DNA of 64,000 nucleotides from an uncultured Oscillospiraceae bacterium. Its GTDB lineage: Bacteria > Bacillota > Clostridia > Oscillospirales > Oscillospiraceae. The DNA is taken from contig CAKTKC010000011.1 in the NCBI GenBank assembly GCA_934569225.1, positions 1 through 64,000 on the forward strand, written 5' to 3'. The notes under the pieces were generated by a model that was not told the origin of the DNA, did not search any database, and was given only the letters and a program-made list of their open reading frames with translations. Position numbers and translations under genes: made by a program. Shown here one piece after another: positions 51,399 through 59,437 of this stretch. Position 1 is the first letter of the stretch. Each line of letters begins with the position of its first letter.

Positions 51399-51474
51399 GC
51401 GGGCGTAGCTCATCCGGTAGAGCGCCACCTTGCCAAGGTGGAGGTAGCGAGTTCGAGCCTCGTCGCCCGCTCCA
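51399..51474 (+). tRNA. tRNA-Gly (anticodon GCC)
   Basis: 76 bases, acceptor GCGGGCG/CGCCCGC, anticodon stem CCACC/GGTGG with loop TTGCCAA, T-loop AGTTCGAGCCT and encoded CCA. Confidence 0.95.
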
Positions 51475-51485
51475 GAAAAAGATAA

Positions 51486-51507
51486 GGAACGCGCAGCGTT
51501 CCTTATT
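51486..51507 (+). terminator. Hairpin between tRNA-Gly and tRNA-Cys
   Basis: AAGGAACGC(GCA)GCGTTCCTT followed by ATTTC. It may end part of the transcript or act as a processing signal. Confidence 0.5.
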
Positions 51508-51513
51508 TCATAT

Positions 51514-51588
51514 GGTACCGTGGCCAAGTGGTAAGGCAAAGGTCTGCAAAACCTTCATTCGCCAGTTCAAATCTGGCCGGTACCTCCA
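51514..51588 (+). tRNA. tRNA-Cys (anticodon GCA)
   Basis: 75 bases, acceptor GGTACCG/CGGTACC, anticodon stem AAGGT/ACCTT with loop CTGCAAA, T-loop AGTTCAAATCT and encoded CCA. Confidence 0.95.
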
Positions 51589-51601
51589 TGTTTATTCAAC
51601 A

Positions 51602-51636
51602 CTTTAGATGCAACTTGAAATAAGTTGCATCTAAAG
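51602..51636 (+). terminator. tRNA cluster terminator
   Basis: A perfect 15-bp stem CTTTAGATGCAACTT/AAGTTGCATCTAAAG with a 5-base loop, followed by CGCTTTTTAG. Confidence 0.85.
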
Positions 51637-51681
51637 CGCTTTTTAGGGCAAATTCAAGAGAAATAGACTGAGATTAGTTTG

Positions 51682-53056
51682 GGCTCTATGTCAATAGTTG
51701 GGGTAGAGACAAAACAAGAGATGATAGATCGTGTTGGAGAGAAAAGCTCCGGCACGATTTTTATGTATGGCAGAAAAGGATTCTCTTTCTGAAATTGGAG
51801 AAATTCCGCATACCAAAGCAGACACGCTTCAGAACCTTTGTTTTGTTGTTGCAGCCCTCAATGAAGCCATTGGACCATGGGACATCCATGGAGTTCAGGA
51901 TTTCTTGGAACCAGTTGTGATATGCTTTGATGCAGTCGTCGAATTCAGGCAAATCCATGACTTCAACGGCTGTGAGCCAGTCAACAAGTTTTGGCTTTCC
52001 AGTTTTAGAAGAATCGGAACGTATTACTTTGAGGAACTCATTTTTCAGCCGGTACGCATCCGCAAGTCTGGGCGCTATTTCAAACATGAGGGCCAGCTTA
52101 TCCGTTTCTTCCTCCGAGAGCTTTTCCATTGGCTTCATCAAAAGATATCGGGATTTCTTGAAGTATTTTCGTAACCTTTCTGAGAGCTTGTTTTGTTCAT
52201 TCTTTCTGATACGCTCCATAGCCCAATAAACCTGTCGTATAACGTGATACCTGTCCGCAACCACAGCGGCTTTCGGGAAGCAAGCTTTCGCCACCTCTCG
52301 GAAATGGGGATTCATGTCACAAACAAAGTATTTCACCTCTGTTTTTGAGGAGAATTGTGAGAAATAGTGAATAAGGTCATTTTCAAAACGATTGGGGAGA
52401 ATATCAATTACCTTGCGTTTCTCGGCATCTACAACAATACTGTTGTATTTCTGACCGCCGGAATTACCCTTGAATTCGTCAATGGAAAGAACCTCCGGAA
52501 GTTTGGTTGGCTTGAAAGAGACATACTTGAAATACCGCATTGCGGTTGCACCTGAAACATGAAACTGTGCGCCGATCTTTGCAGCGGATACCGTTTCACG
52601 GAACGCGGTGATGATCTTGGCAACCAGCCGGCTGGTGGAACGGTAGTATCTGGGAAGGAAGGTGTTCTTCTCAAAGAAGCGCTTGCCGCAGTCGCAGCGG
52701 TAACGCCGCTTGCGCAGATGCAGCAGCGTTGTTCTGCCAAGCGGAACATCCTTGATGATCTGCATCCGATAGTCGTGTACACGGTCGGTGAGGCCTCCAC
52801 AGGCCGGGCAGCGGTGCTTCATCCGTGGCAGCTCAAGATAAACATGGACTTCATCACAAATATTTTCAACATTTGTGATAATTGCATCTTCCAAATTGAG
52901 CAGATTTGCAGTATAATCTTTGTTGAGCATAGAGATTCTTCCTTTCGGTGTGGTAGGGGTACTTTCATTGTAAAGGATTTTATCTCTATGCTCAACCTTT
53001 TTTGTATAGCTAAGGGGTCAGGTTCATCGCCTGACCCCAACATTTATTGTAGAACC
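51682..53056 (-). mobile_element. ISL3-family insertion sequence (1375 bp, intact)
   Basis: Bounded by imperfect ~24-bp inverted repeats (GGCTCTATG...GTTGGGGT and, reversed, GGTTCTACA...GTTGGGGT) and flanked by an identical 8-bp target duplication TTAGTTTG at 51674-51681 and 53057-53064. It contains one full-length transposase. The perfect target duplication shows a fairly recent insertion just after the tRNA cluster terminator. Confidence 0.93.
51761..52930 (-). CDS. ISL3-family transposase
   Basis: 389 residues: an N-terminal zinc-binding part (CPACGG and YRCDCGKRFFE), a helix-turn-helix (~110-135), then the DDE domain with LSIDEFKG (Asp), VCDMNPHFREVA (Asp), DRYHVIR and SNGFIEGCNNKTKVLKR (Glu). 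All three catalytic acidic positions are present and the gene is full length, so it should be active. Confidence 0.95.
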   Translation of the reverse strand: MLNKDYTANLLNLEDAIITNVENICDEVHVYLELPRMKHRCPACGGLTDRVHDYRMQIIKDVPLGRTTLLHLRKRRYRCDCGKRFFEKNTFLPRYYRSTSRLVAKIITAFRETVSAAKIGAQFHVSGATAMRYFKYVSFKPTKLPEVLSIDEFKGNSGGQKYNSIVVDAEKRKVIDILPNRFENDLIHYFSQFSSKTEVKYFVCDMNPHFREVAKACFPKAAVVADRYHVIRQVYWAMERIRKNEQNKLSERLRKYFKKSRYLLMKPMEKLSEEETDKLALMFEIAPRLADAYRLKNEFLKVIRSDSSKTGKPKLVDWLTAVEVMDLPEFDDCIKAYHNWFQEILNSMDVPWSNGFIEGCNNKTKVLKRVCFGMRNFSNFRKRILFCHT

Positions 53057-53170
53057 TTAGTTTGAAAATCAAAGGCAAAATGTGAACACGATTTTTTATA
53101 GTTCCATAGATGCAAACATGCTGTGATGCATCTTTTGAACTGTATCAGCCATATGCAGTCAGAGATTGAG

Positions 53171-53418
53171 CAGCGCCCTTTTTGATTTCGGAGGAAAGTT
53201 GAAAAAGGGCGCTGATTTTTATAGAGTTTTCGGAAATTTATCATTTGGAAACCTGTCGGGATTTTTGTGGCGTGAAGCCATAAGAATCCCGGCTTTTTTC
53301 ATTTTCAAAAAGGGCGCTGACTTCCAGTTCCCGATTTTCAGCCGTTCTTCCTTATGCGGGAAGGACGGCTTTTTTTCGTTTTCGGAGTCAATTACCCGCG
53401 TCTGAAAAAGGGCGCCGG
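53171..53418 (+). repeat. Serial hairpins with AAAAAGGGCGC repeats
   Basis: AAAAAGGGCGCTG occurs at 53202 and 53307, AAAAAGGGCGCCG at 53405, and an inverted copy CAGCGCCCTTTTT at 53171 pairs with that at 53202 (13 bp). Two further hairpins with T tails lie between them: CGGGATTTTT/AAGAATCCCG and AGCCGTTCTTCC/GGGAAGGACGGCT (53339-53371). The 53065-53436 stretch carries no gene I can support. Confidence 0.65.
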
Positions 53419-53436
53419 AGAATATGGAGGTTAAAA

Positions 53437-53661
53437 GTGAAAAATCCGAATCAAACGAGTTCCAAATCTATGAGAACCGTCCCGGAATACCGTGACCATA
53501 CCGGCCCTCCCGGGTTTGCAGAGAAGCCCATCTGTAGGGCATCCCCACTGTGCGAGGGGTGCCCTTTTCCCGGTCACGGTTTTCTGTGTCAGGGCGGGGA
53601 CGGGGAGTGTATGCGTACACGAGTAATGAAATTATCTGATAGGGAGGAAAAAAGCAAATGA
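53437..53661 (+). CDS. Small cysteine-containing protein of a conjugative-element operon
   Basis: 74 residues from GTG 53437 behind GGAGG. PLCEGCPFPGHGFLCQGGDGEC carries four cysteines that could bind a metal. I do not recognise the family. It overlaps the DUF4314 gene by 4 bases and so is probably part of the same mobile-element operon. Confidence 0.55.
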   Translation: MKNPNQTSSKSMRTVPEYRDHTGPPGFAEKPICRASPLCEGCPFPGHGFLCQGGDGECMRTRVMKLSDREEKSK

Positions 53662-53939
53662 ATATGCCGTTTCCAAGCCGTGAGCAGGTGGCGTCTATCC
53701 GGAAGAATTATCCACTCGGCACACGTGTTATACTGAACAACATGAATGACCCATACTCCCCGGTAGAATCCGGAACCCGTGGTACTGTGCGGTACGTGGA
53801 CGATTCCGGTCAGCTCGGCGTTGTCTGGGACAATGGGCGCAGCCTGTCTCTCATTCCCGGTGAAGACAGCTTCCGCAAACTGACCCAGCAGGAAATTATT
53901 CAGGAGCAGGGAATGAAAATGGGGGAGATGGAGCTGTGA
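53658..53939 (+). CDS. DUF4314 domain protein
   Basis: 93 residues: YPLGTRVILNNMNDPYSPVE, GTRGTVRYVDDSGQLGVVWD and NGRSLSLIPGEDSF are the DUF4314 beta-barrel, which is typical of integrative conjugative elements of gut Firmicutes. The function is unknown. It overlaps the next gene by 4 bases. Confidence 0.8.
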   Translation: MNMPFPSREQVASIRKNYPLGTRVILNNMNDPYSPVESGTRGTVRYVDDSGQLGVVWDNGRSLSLIPGEDSFRKLTQQEIIQEQGMKMGEMEL

Positions 53940-54325
53940 GTATACGGCTGATTTCGACGGAGCAGCTCCGCCGTATGGAGAATCAGGAGGGACTTGTCCT
54001 TCAAGGCTGCGGCGGCGACCCGCAGGAATGGGTGGATGGCATCAATGAGATTCTCGCCAAGGAAGGCATTCTCAAAAAGGGCGCTGGCTTCGAAGAAGCC
54101 TATACATTCCGGCATGACGGGCTGACCTGTATGCTGTTCCCCTTCAAAGAGGATATGGAACTGGATGTGGGAAAGCTTGCCGCATGGCGGCTGGCATCTT
54201 ATTCCACCTTCGGCGGAACATGGTTCCTGGCATATCGAAAATATGTTTTGACTTCTATGTCACATTTTGGTAGAATAAACATGGTTCTTTCGAGAACCGG
54301 GCGCTGCACAACGGCAGGCGGTTAG
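53936..54325 (+). pseudogene. Truncated conjugative-element protein
   Basis: 129 residues from GTG 53936. Up to about residue 97 it follows a protein I recall next to DUF4314 in conjugative elements (EGLVLQGCGGDPQEWVDGIN, LDVGKLAAWRLA, STFGGTW). After GGTW (~54232) the sequence becomes unrelated (FLAYRKYVLTSMSHFG) and runs over a sigma-A promoter, so the 3' part was lost by recombination with the module that follows. AAAAAGGGCGCTGG recurs inside it at 54074. Confidence 0.55.
54248..54276 (+). promoter_or_regulatory. Strong sigma-A promoter
   Basis: TTGACT (54248-54253), exactly 17 bases, TAGAAT (54271-54276). The transcript would carry a ~70-base leader before the peptide at 54354. Confidence 0.75.
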
Positions 54326-54353
54326 CCACACCACCCGAAAGGGGGTGATGGTC

Positions 54354-54437
54354 ATGCCAATTACATTGACCTTCCATATCCTTTACTGGACTGTGACGAT
54401 CAGGGTAAAAAGCAGAAACCGCCACTCGGCCAAGTGA
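54354..54437 (+). CDS. Putative type I toxin-like small peptide (27 residues)
   Basis: Starts MPITLTFHILYWTVTIRVK and ends RNRHSAK: a hydrophobic half and a basic tail, as in small membrane toxins. The ribosome-binding site GGGGGTG is strong, and CCACCC(GAAA)GGGGGTG can fold and hide it, a leader style common in small holin-like toxin genes. It has its own strong promoter, and a hairpin overlaps its stop. I could not identify an antisense antitoxin RNA promoter with confidence. It lies in a mobile-element remnant. Confidence 0.4.
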   Translation: MPITLTFHILYWTVTIRVKSRNRHSAK

Positions 54438-54443
54438 CGGTTT
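54416..54443 (+). terminator. Hairpin over the end of the small peptide gene
   Basis: AAACCGCCACT pairs with AGTGACGGTTT (one mismatch) and is followed within 12 bases by CTTTTGCTT. Two more inverted repeats lie downstream (54481-54535 and 54546-54580), the second a perfect stem CAGCGCAGGCGA/TCGCCTGCGCTG. The rest of 54444-54790 shows no gene. Confidence 0.5.
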
Positions 54444-54790
54444 CAGGGCTTTTGCTTGCCGAACATAGCAAATAGAAACGACGCCGCTCTCCAATATCCG
54501 TCATGTTTTGATAGCGGATGTTGGAGAACGGTGTCACAGTAAAAAACAGCGCAGGCGACTTGGAAATCGCCTGCGCTGTTCGCATTTTAAAAAGGGGTCG
54601 CCAAGGCTTTCGAAACCGGCATGAGGGGTTTTTCATGGATGCCTTTCGAGGGAAACGTCTATATATGCATCAGGGGGTCTTGGGTCAGTGTTTTTGTAGG
54701 GATATATTGGTTATAGCACAGGAATAATAGTAATCGACCGCCGCAGCACACAGAAATGCCGTATCCGGCAGAATCGTGCCGTATCGCAAG

Positions 54791-55012
54791 TCAGTAGTCA
54801 ATTTGGGTCTCGCTTTCAATCCAGTTCCCATTCAGGTCATACACTGTGGCTGTAGCCTTAACGCGATAGCTATATTTACTGTAAAGCGCACGGCGCTCCG
54901 AAATCGCGGCTCCCGCATTTCCTTCTGAAGACCAGGATTCCACGTCTTCCCAGACATCATTTCCACTCGATTTCTGTAGCGTCAGCGTCAAACTAACCTT
55001 ATATCCCTGCAT
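54791..55012 (-). CDS. Short DUF6147-like protein, probably a fragment
   Basis: 73 residues: beta-strand-rich with SLTLTLQKSSGNDVWEDVES, WSSEGNAGAA and YSYRVKATATVYDLNGNWIE. This resembles DUF6147-like secreted proteins, which normally carry a signal peptide, absent here. The start overlaps the AraC gene end by 14 bases, so it is either co-translated or a 3' fragment left after recombination. No family assignment is certain. Confidence 0.45.
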   Translation of the reverse strand: MQGYKVSLTLTLQKSSGNDVWEDVESWSSEGNAGAAISERRALYSKYSYRVKATATVYDLNGNWIESETQIDY

Positions 55013-55910
55013 CGCCGCGGTTCCTCACTTCCTTGTAATACTCTGAGGGACTCATGCCCGTTTTCTTCCGGAACAGCTTTGAGAAATAATACCGGTCGTC
55101 GATCCCCACCAGGTACGCGATCTCCTGAAACGGCAGATCCGTGGTCGCGATCAGCTGCTGGGCGTTATAAATGCGCAGCGTGTTGAGATAGGTAAAGATC
55201 GGCGCGTCGGTCAGCTTGGAAAAGGCGCGGTTCATGTAGTCGAAATTCATCTCGAAGACGTCTTCGATCTCCTGGCTCGACAGCGGCCGCGCGTAGTTCT
55301 CGTTGAGGTAATGGAGCAGCCGTTCGGCCACGACCTCCGACTTTTTCAGTTTCTTCCCCTGAGCAGCGCCCCGCGCCAGCAGATGCTCATGCGCCACTTC
55401 CAGAAAGAACGAATGCAGCAGCGCGGCGGTGCGGCGCTTGTAGTGCTCCTCACGGGCATTGTAGCAGTCCAGCGCGGTGCGGAGTATCGTATTGAACTCA
55501 CCGCCCGGCAGGTGAAACTGCTTCGGAAGATACGTGACGGGATCGGTGGGGTCGGCTTCGTCCAGATTGTAGCTCACAAGGCTCAGCCTGCGCTTTTCCG
55601 CAAGCAGCGCCATGGCCGCGTCGTCGTCCTCCACCCGCGCCATTTCCGGGTGGGTGAAATGGGCATAGTAATAATTGCAGGCCGCGCGCTGATAGCCCTC
55701 GTGGCACAGCCCCGGCTCAAGCAGGAAGAAATCCCCCGCCTTGAGGTGATAGAAAATGCCGTCCTCCTGCAGATACATATTTCCGTCACGGATCACATAC
55801 AGGACATACTCGTCGATCGTCCGGGAAAAGTGGATCCACGGCTCGGTGTAGTTGATCCGCCCCAGCATCCGTACACGGGGAAGCAGATCTGCATTGTAAG
55901 ACAGAAGCAT
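54999..55910 (-). CDS. AraC-family transcriptional regulator
   Basis: 303 residues: an N-terminal cupin-like sensing domain (VLYVIRDGNMYLQEDGIFYH, LEPGLCHEGY) and a C-terminal double helix-turn-helix with FQEIAYLVGIDDRYYFSKLF and KKTGMSPSEYY. ATG 55910 is preferred because GGAGG then sits 7 bases away. It is last in the ABC/GH66 operon and probably controls it in response to the imported sugar. Confidence 0.9.
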   Translation of the reverse strand: MLLSYNADLLPRVRMLGRINYTEPWIHFSRTIDEYVLYVIRDGNMYLQEDGIFYHLKAGDFFLLEPGLCHEGYQRAACNYYYAHFTHPEMARVEDDDAAMALLAEKRRLSLVSYNLDEADPTDPVTYLPKQFHLPGGEFNTILRTALDCYNAREEHYKRRTAALLHSFFLEVAHEHLLARGAAQGKKLKKSEVVAERLLHYLNENYARPLSSQEIEDVFEMNFDYMNRAFSKLTDAPIFTYLNTLRIYNAQQLIATTDLPFQEIAYLVGIDDRYYFSKLFRKKTGMSPSEYYKEVRNRGDAGI

Positions 55911-55912
55911 CG

Positions 55913-57526
55913 TCATTCCTCCAGTTGCACCCACACGGCAGTCCAGCAGCGCACGTCGGGCAGCTTTACGGTATAGATGCAGCCGTTCTCCGTTTGCTCC
56001 GCCGTGTAGGGAAGCTTTTGCGCCTCCAGACACTCGCTGTCCGGCGAGGCACAGTAGATGCCGCGCACCGGCCGGTCAAGGCGGATGGCCGCCGAAATAC
56101 CCGCTGCCGGGGTCGGTTCCCGCTTTCCCTCATTCCACATGGCGTTGTTGCCGGTCAGGTTGATCAGGTGAAGGGTCAGTCGGTCACGGGATTCGCGGAG
56201 GAGCGTCCAGACCGTGTCCGCCTGCCCGTCCGTGGAGAAAGCGCAGGCATCGGAGAAGAAACGGACGTCCTCGTTAATGCCGCCAGAGGCCGTCTTGCCA
56301 ATATCCATACCGGGATCATTATATAACAAATCCTTGTATCTGACAAGAAAATCGCAATTGCGCTGTACGATTGGAAGAAAGCTTTCCCACAGGTTGGCGT
56401 AGTTGACATAATAACTGTCCCGCAGCAGGCTGCGGTTCTCGCCCAGAACGAGCTGCGTACCGCCGGAGGCAGAGATCACCGCCCACGCAAGACGGAACGA
56501 GCGCTCCGCCGCGTCCATATCCTCCCCCTGAAACGCCTTCAGATAGGCGGCAAGGATGACGTTCCGGTGGGACAGCAGCCTCGCCTCCCGAATCAGGCGG
56601 TAAAGGTCAAAATAGGTATCGTGGGGCGGCCAGACCTCGATGTATACTGCATCCTGTGCCGCCGCGGCGACGGTTTCCGTCGGCCAGTTATTGACGGCGT
56701 TGAAGATCACGCCGCCGTCGGCCGCTTCCTCGCGGACGGCCTGCGCTGCCGCATCGATCAGGTGCGGGAACTCGTCCGCCAGCTCCACGGGGCGGTGCTC
56801 CGCGTCCCAGACCCGCTTGGGAAAGCCATACGTGTCCATGTGGATACCGGAGAAACCAAAGCGCACGGCACTGCGGAATTCCTCCACAATATGCTCCGCC
56901 CAGCCGCAGGAGGATGCCACATTCATATAGTACAGCCACCCGGCAAAGGTCATCGGCTGACCGTCCATCGTGTACATTCCCCACGTTGGGTGCGCTGCAA
57001 AGGTGTCCTTTGTTGCCGCGTAAACCGCGCCGTAGGCCAGCGGGCGGATGCCGCAGGCTTTGCAGCGTTTGATTTTCTTCGAGATAACGCCTAAATCCGT
57101 CGGGCGTCCCATCGGGTCGTCGTATTGCTCGGTGGGGGGCAGAAGCCGGTCATGCCGGTACATCCAGTCGTAAAACTGCACCGCGTTCAGATGCAGATCC
57201 CGCATCCACTCCACGTCCAACCTGTCCCCGTCGCCGGAGGAAAAATCAGACAGGAAGCCGTAGCGAATTTCGGTTCTGCGGTCGGAAACCACATCAAACG
57301 CGCCTTCCCAGACGCCGTCTTCTGTGCTGATGCGCACACCGTAGCCGCCCACCGGCACATCCGTCAATACCAACACGTCGCCCTCCCGGACGGCTTGCAG
57401 CGCGACCGGACGCTCCATACGGAAGAACGTCGCTGAAAGAAGCGCCGAATGCGCCGGCAGGATCAGCCGAACCGGCTCGCCGGGCAGATATTGTGCTTTG
57501 TCAAAATGACAGGTGATTTTCTGCAT
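55913..57526 (-). CDS. Glycoside hydrolase family 66 enzyme, intracellular
   Basis: 537 residues: an N-terminal beta domain, then a TIM barrel with YGFLSDFS, LNAVQFYDWMYRHD, MYTMDGQPMTFAGW, the nucleophile region GFSGIHMDTYG (Asp), and YIEVWPPHDTYFD (Glu acid/base), as in GH66 dextranases and cycloisomaltooligosaccharide transferases. No signal peptide, so it works inside the cell on imported alpha-1,6-glucan fragments. It is translated between the permease and AraC genes. Substrate is inferred from the family. Confidence 0.85.
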   Translation of the reverse strand: MQKITCHFDKAQYLPGEPVRLILPAHSALLSATFFRMERPVALQAVREGDVLVLTDVPVGGYGVRISTEDGVWEGAFDVVSDRRTEIRYGFLSDFSSGDGDRLDVEWMRDLHLNAVQFYDWMYRHDRLLPPTEQYDDPMGRPTDLGVISKKIKRCKACGIRPLAYGAVYAATKDTFAAHPTWGMYTMDGQPMTFAGWLYYMNVASSCGWAEHIVEEFRSAVRFGFSGIHMDTYGFPKRVWDAEHRPVELADEFPHLIDAAAQAVREEAADGGVIFNAVNNWPTETVAAAAQDAVYIEVWPPHDTYFDLYRLIREARLLSHRNVILAAYLKAFQGEDMDAAERSFRLAWAVISASGGTQLVLGENRSLLRDSYYVNYANLWESFLPIVQRNCDFLVRYKDLLYNDPGMDIGKTASGGINEDVRFFSDACAFSTDGQADTVWTLLRESRDRLTLHLINLTGNNAMWNEGKREPTPAAGISAAIRLDRPVRGIYCASPDSECLEAQKLPYTAEQTENGCIYTVKLPDVRCWTAVWVQLEE

Positions 57527-57530
57527 TGGC

Positions 57531-58406
57531 TTATCCTTTCACTGCTCCCTGAGTCAGTCCGCCCACGACCGTTTTCCGCTGGAAAACCACAAACAGAACG
57601 ATCACAGGGATCAGCGCCATGATCGACGCGGCAAACACCCACTCCCACCGTGTCGCATACTGTCCGTTCAGCCGCTGGAGCAGCAGCGGGAAGGTGATCA
57701 TTTTCTCATTCGCGCCCACCAGAACCTTCGCCGTAAAGTATTCCTCCCAGAAGCCCTGGAAGGCAAAAATGGTCATGGTGCCCACCGCCGGGGCAGAGAG
57801 GGGCAGCATTACCCGGAAGAAAATGTCCTTGTGACCGCCGCCGTCCAGCAGCACCGACTCCGCCAGCGAGCTTGGCAGGCTGCGGAAAAAGTTGCGCAGA
57901 AAGAAGGTGTGTCCGCAGACATTGGTGGCAACGTACACCAGAATCAGCCCCGCCCGTGTACCGATCAGGCCGTTGGGCAGACCGGGAAGCGTGAGCTGCC
58001 TGAGCACCAGAAACTGAGGAATAATATTCAAGAAACCCGGCATCATCAGGGTAAACAGGTAGACCGCAAACAGCTTGTCGCGCCCGGGAAAACGGATGCA
58101 GGCAAAGCCGTAGGCGGAGAGCGTCGAAACAAACACCGAGATCACAACGGTAATGACGGTATTGATCACACTGTTTGCCAGTGCCGTCGGGAAAATGTCC
58201 ATACTGAGAATGTGCCGGTACGCCGAAAAGTCCAGCCGCGTGGGGAAGAGCTTCGGCGGATAGGGCAGCACATAGCTGAACTCCTCAAAGGAGTTCGTGA
58301 TCATAAAGAAGAACGGAACGGAGAAAATCAGCAGCGATGCGATCAGAATGACCCACAAAACCGTCTGTCCGAGGATCTCCGTTGCTTTTTTGCCGCGGAG
58401 CTTCAT
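57531..58406 (-). CDS. Carbohydrate ABC transporter permease (MalG type)
   Basis: 291 residues, six helices, with the cytoplasmic coupling motif ESVLLDGGGHKDIFFRVMLPLSAP (EAA loop). It pairs with the permease encoded upstream, 2 bases away, to form the sugar channel. Confidence 0.93.
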   Translation of the reverse strand: MKLRGKKATEILGQTVLWVILIASLLIFSVPFFFMITNSFEEFSYVLPYPPKLFPTRLDFSAYRHILSMDIFPTALANSVINTVITVVISVFVSTLSAYGFACIRFPGRDKLFAVYLFTLMMPGFLNIIPQFLVLRQLTLPGLPNGLIGTRAGLILVYVATNVCGHTFFLRNFFRSLPSSLAESVLLDGGGHKDIFFRVMLPLSAPAVGTMTIFAFQGFWEEYFTAKVLVGANEKMITFPLLLQRLNGQYATRWEWVFAASIMALIPVIVLFVVFQRKTVVGGLTQGAVKG

Positions 58407-58408
58407 TT

Positions 58409-59356
58409 CTATCCCTCCTGTTCCACGTTGTCCAGCTTGAAGACGCGATTGAGAATGATCGTCAGCGCAACGATCGTCACGGCGGAAATCATGCCGATGG
58501 CGGAAGCCTCGCCGAATTCGAACTGATTGAATGCTCTGTCATACAGCAGGTATTGCAGCACCGAGGTCTTCCCATTGGGGTCGCCGCCGGTCAGCATCAT
58601 GACCTGGATGAAGACGTTGAAGGAACCGATGATCATATTGACCATCACATAAAAGGTCGTGGGGCGAAGTCCCGGCATCGTGATATGCCAGAATTTTTTC
58701 CACAGACCCGCACCGTCCAGCTCTGCCGCCTCGTAGCGCTCCTTAGGAATTCCCTGCAATGCCGCGAGGTAGACCAGCATCGACCAGCCCACGTTTTTCC
58801 AGATGCCCATCAGCCAGATTGCCGCGTTGCCCGACCATTCCCGCAGCAGCCAGGGCACATAGTCGTCCATGACGTGGAGCACATCCACCAGCAGGTAGTT
58901 GATCAGGCCGCGGTCGGAGTTATTGAACATATACTGGAACACCAGACTGACGATGACCCACGAGGTGATGACCGGCAGATAAAAGCCGACGCGGAAGATC
59001 GTCTGCCCCCGCCTGAGGTTGTTGATCAGGTAGGCAAACAGCATTCCGCCCAGCAGAATGAACGGCACCGTCACCAGCGCGTACAGGAAATTGTTCCGGT
59101 AAGCGTACCAGAAGCGGGAGCCGCCGGACAGAACGTCCTTGAAGTTTTCCAGGCCGATGAACGTGATCTCGCCCTGCACGATCCTGTACTCAGACAGCGC
59201 GATCCGGATGGTAAAAAACATCGGATAGATGACGAACGCCAGCACCAGCAGAAGGCCGGGAAGGACGAAGGGTGCTGCCGCCGCATAGGCCCGAAGGCCC
59301 TTTTTGACGGATGATTTTCCACATACCGGGGATGGTTCATGCTGCAGCAGCTTCAT
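58409..59356 (-). CDS. Carbohydrate ABC transporter permease (MalF/UgpA type)
   Basis: 315 residues, six helices, starting FVLPGLLLVLAFVIYPMFFT and with the EAA loop YEAAELDGAGLWKKFWHITM. It forms the importer with the MalG-type permease. No ATPase is encoded in the operon; a shared MsmX-like ATPase elsewhere is expected. Confidence 0.93.
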   Translation of the reverse strand: MKLLQHEPSPVCGKSSVKKGLRAYAAAAPFVLPGLLLVLAFVIYPMFFTIRIALSEYRIVQGEITFIGLENFKDVLSGGSRFWYAYRNNFLYALVTVPFILLGGMLFAYLINNLRRGQTIFRVGFYLPVITSWVIVSLVFQYMFNNSDRGLINYLLVDVLHVMDDYVPWLLREWSGNAAIWLMGIWKNVGWSMLVYLAALQGIPKERYEAAELDGAGLWKKFWHITMPGLRPTTFYVMVNMIIGSFNVFIQVMMLTGGDPNGKTSVLQYLLYDRAFNQFEFGEASAIGMISAVTIVALTIILNRVFKLDNVEQEG

Positions 59357-59437
59357 TGGCGCTGCCTCCTTTTTTCCAAGGGAGCGCAGAACCCTCCGGC
59401 TCTGCGCTCCTGATATTTTTGGTATTCAGAGTTTCCC

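Noticed and set aside
53166..53405. A 79-codon plus frame with repeated KKGADF
   Set aside because: No ribosome-binding site; it is the translation of the AAAAAGGGCGC repeats and terminator hairpins.
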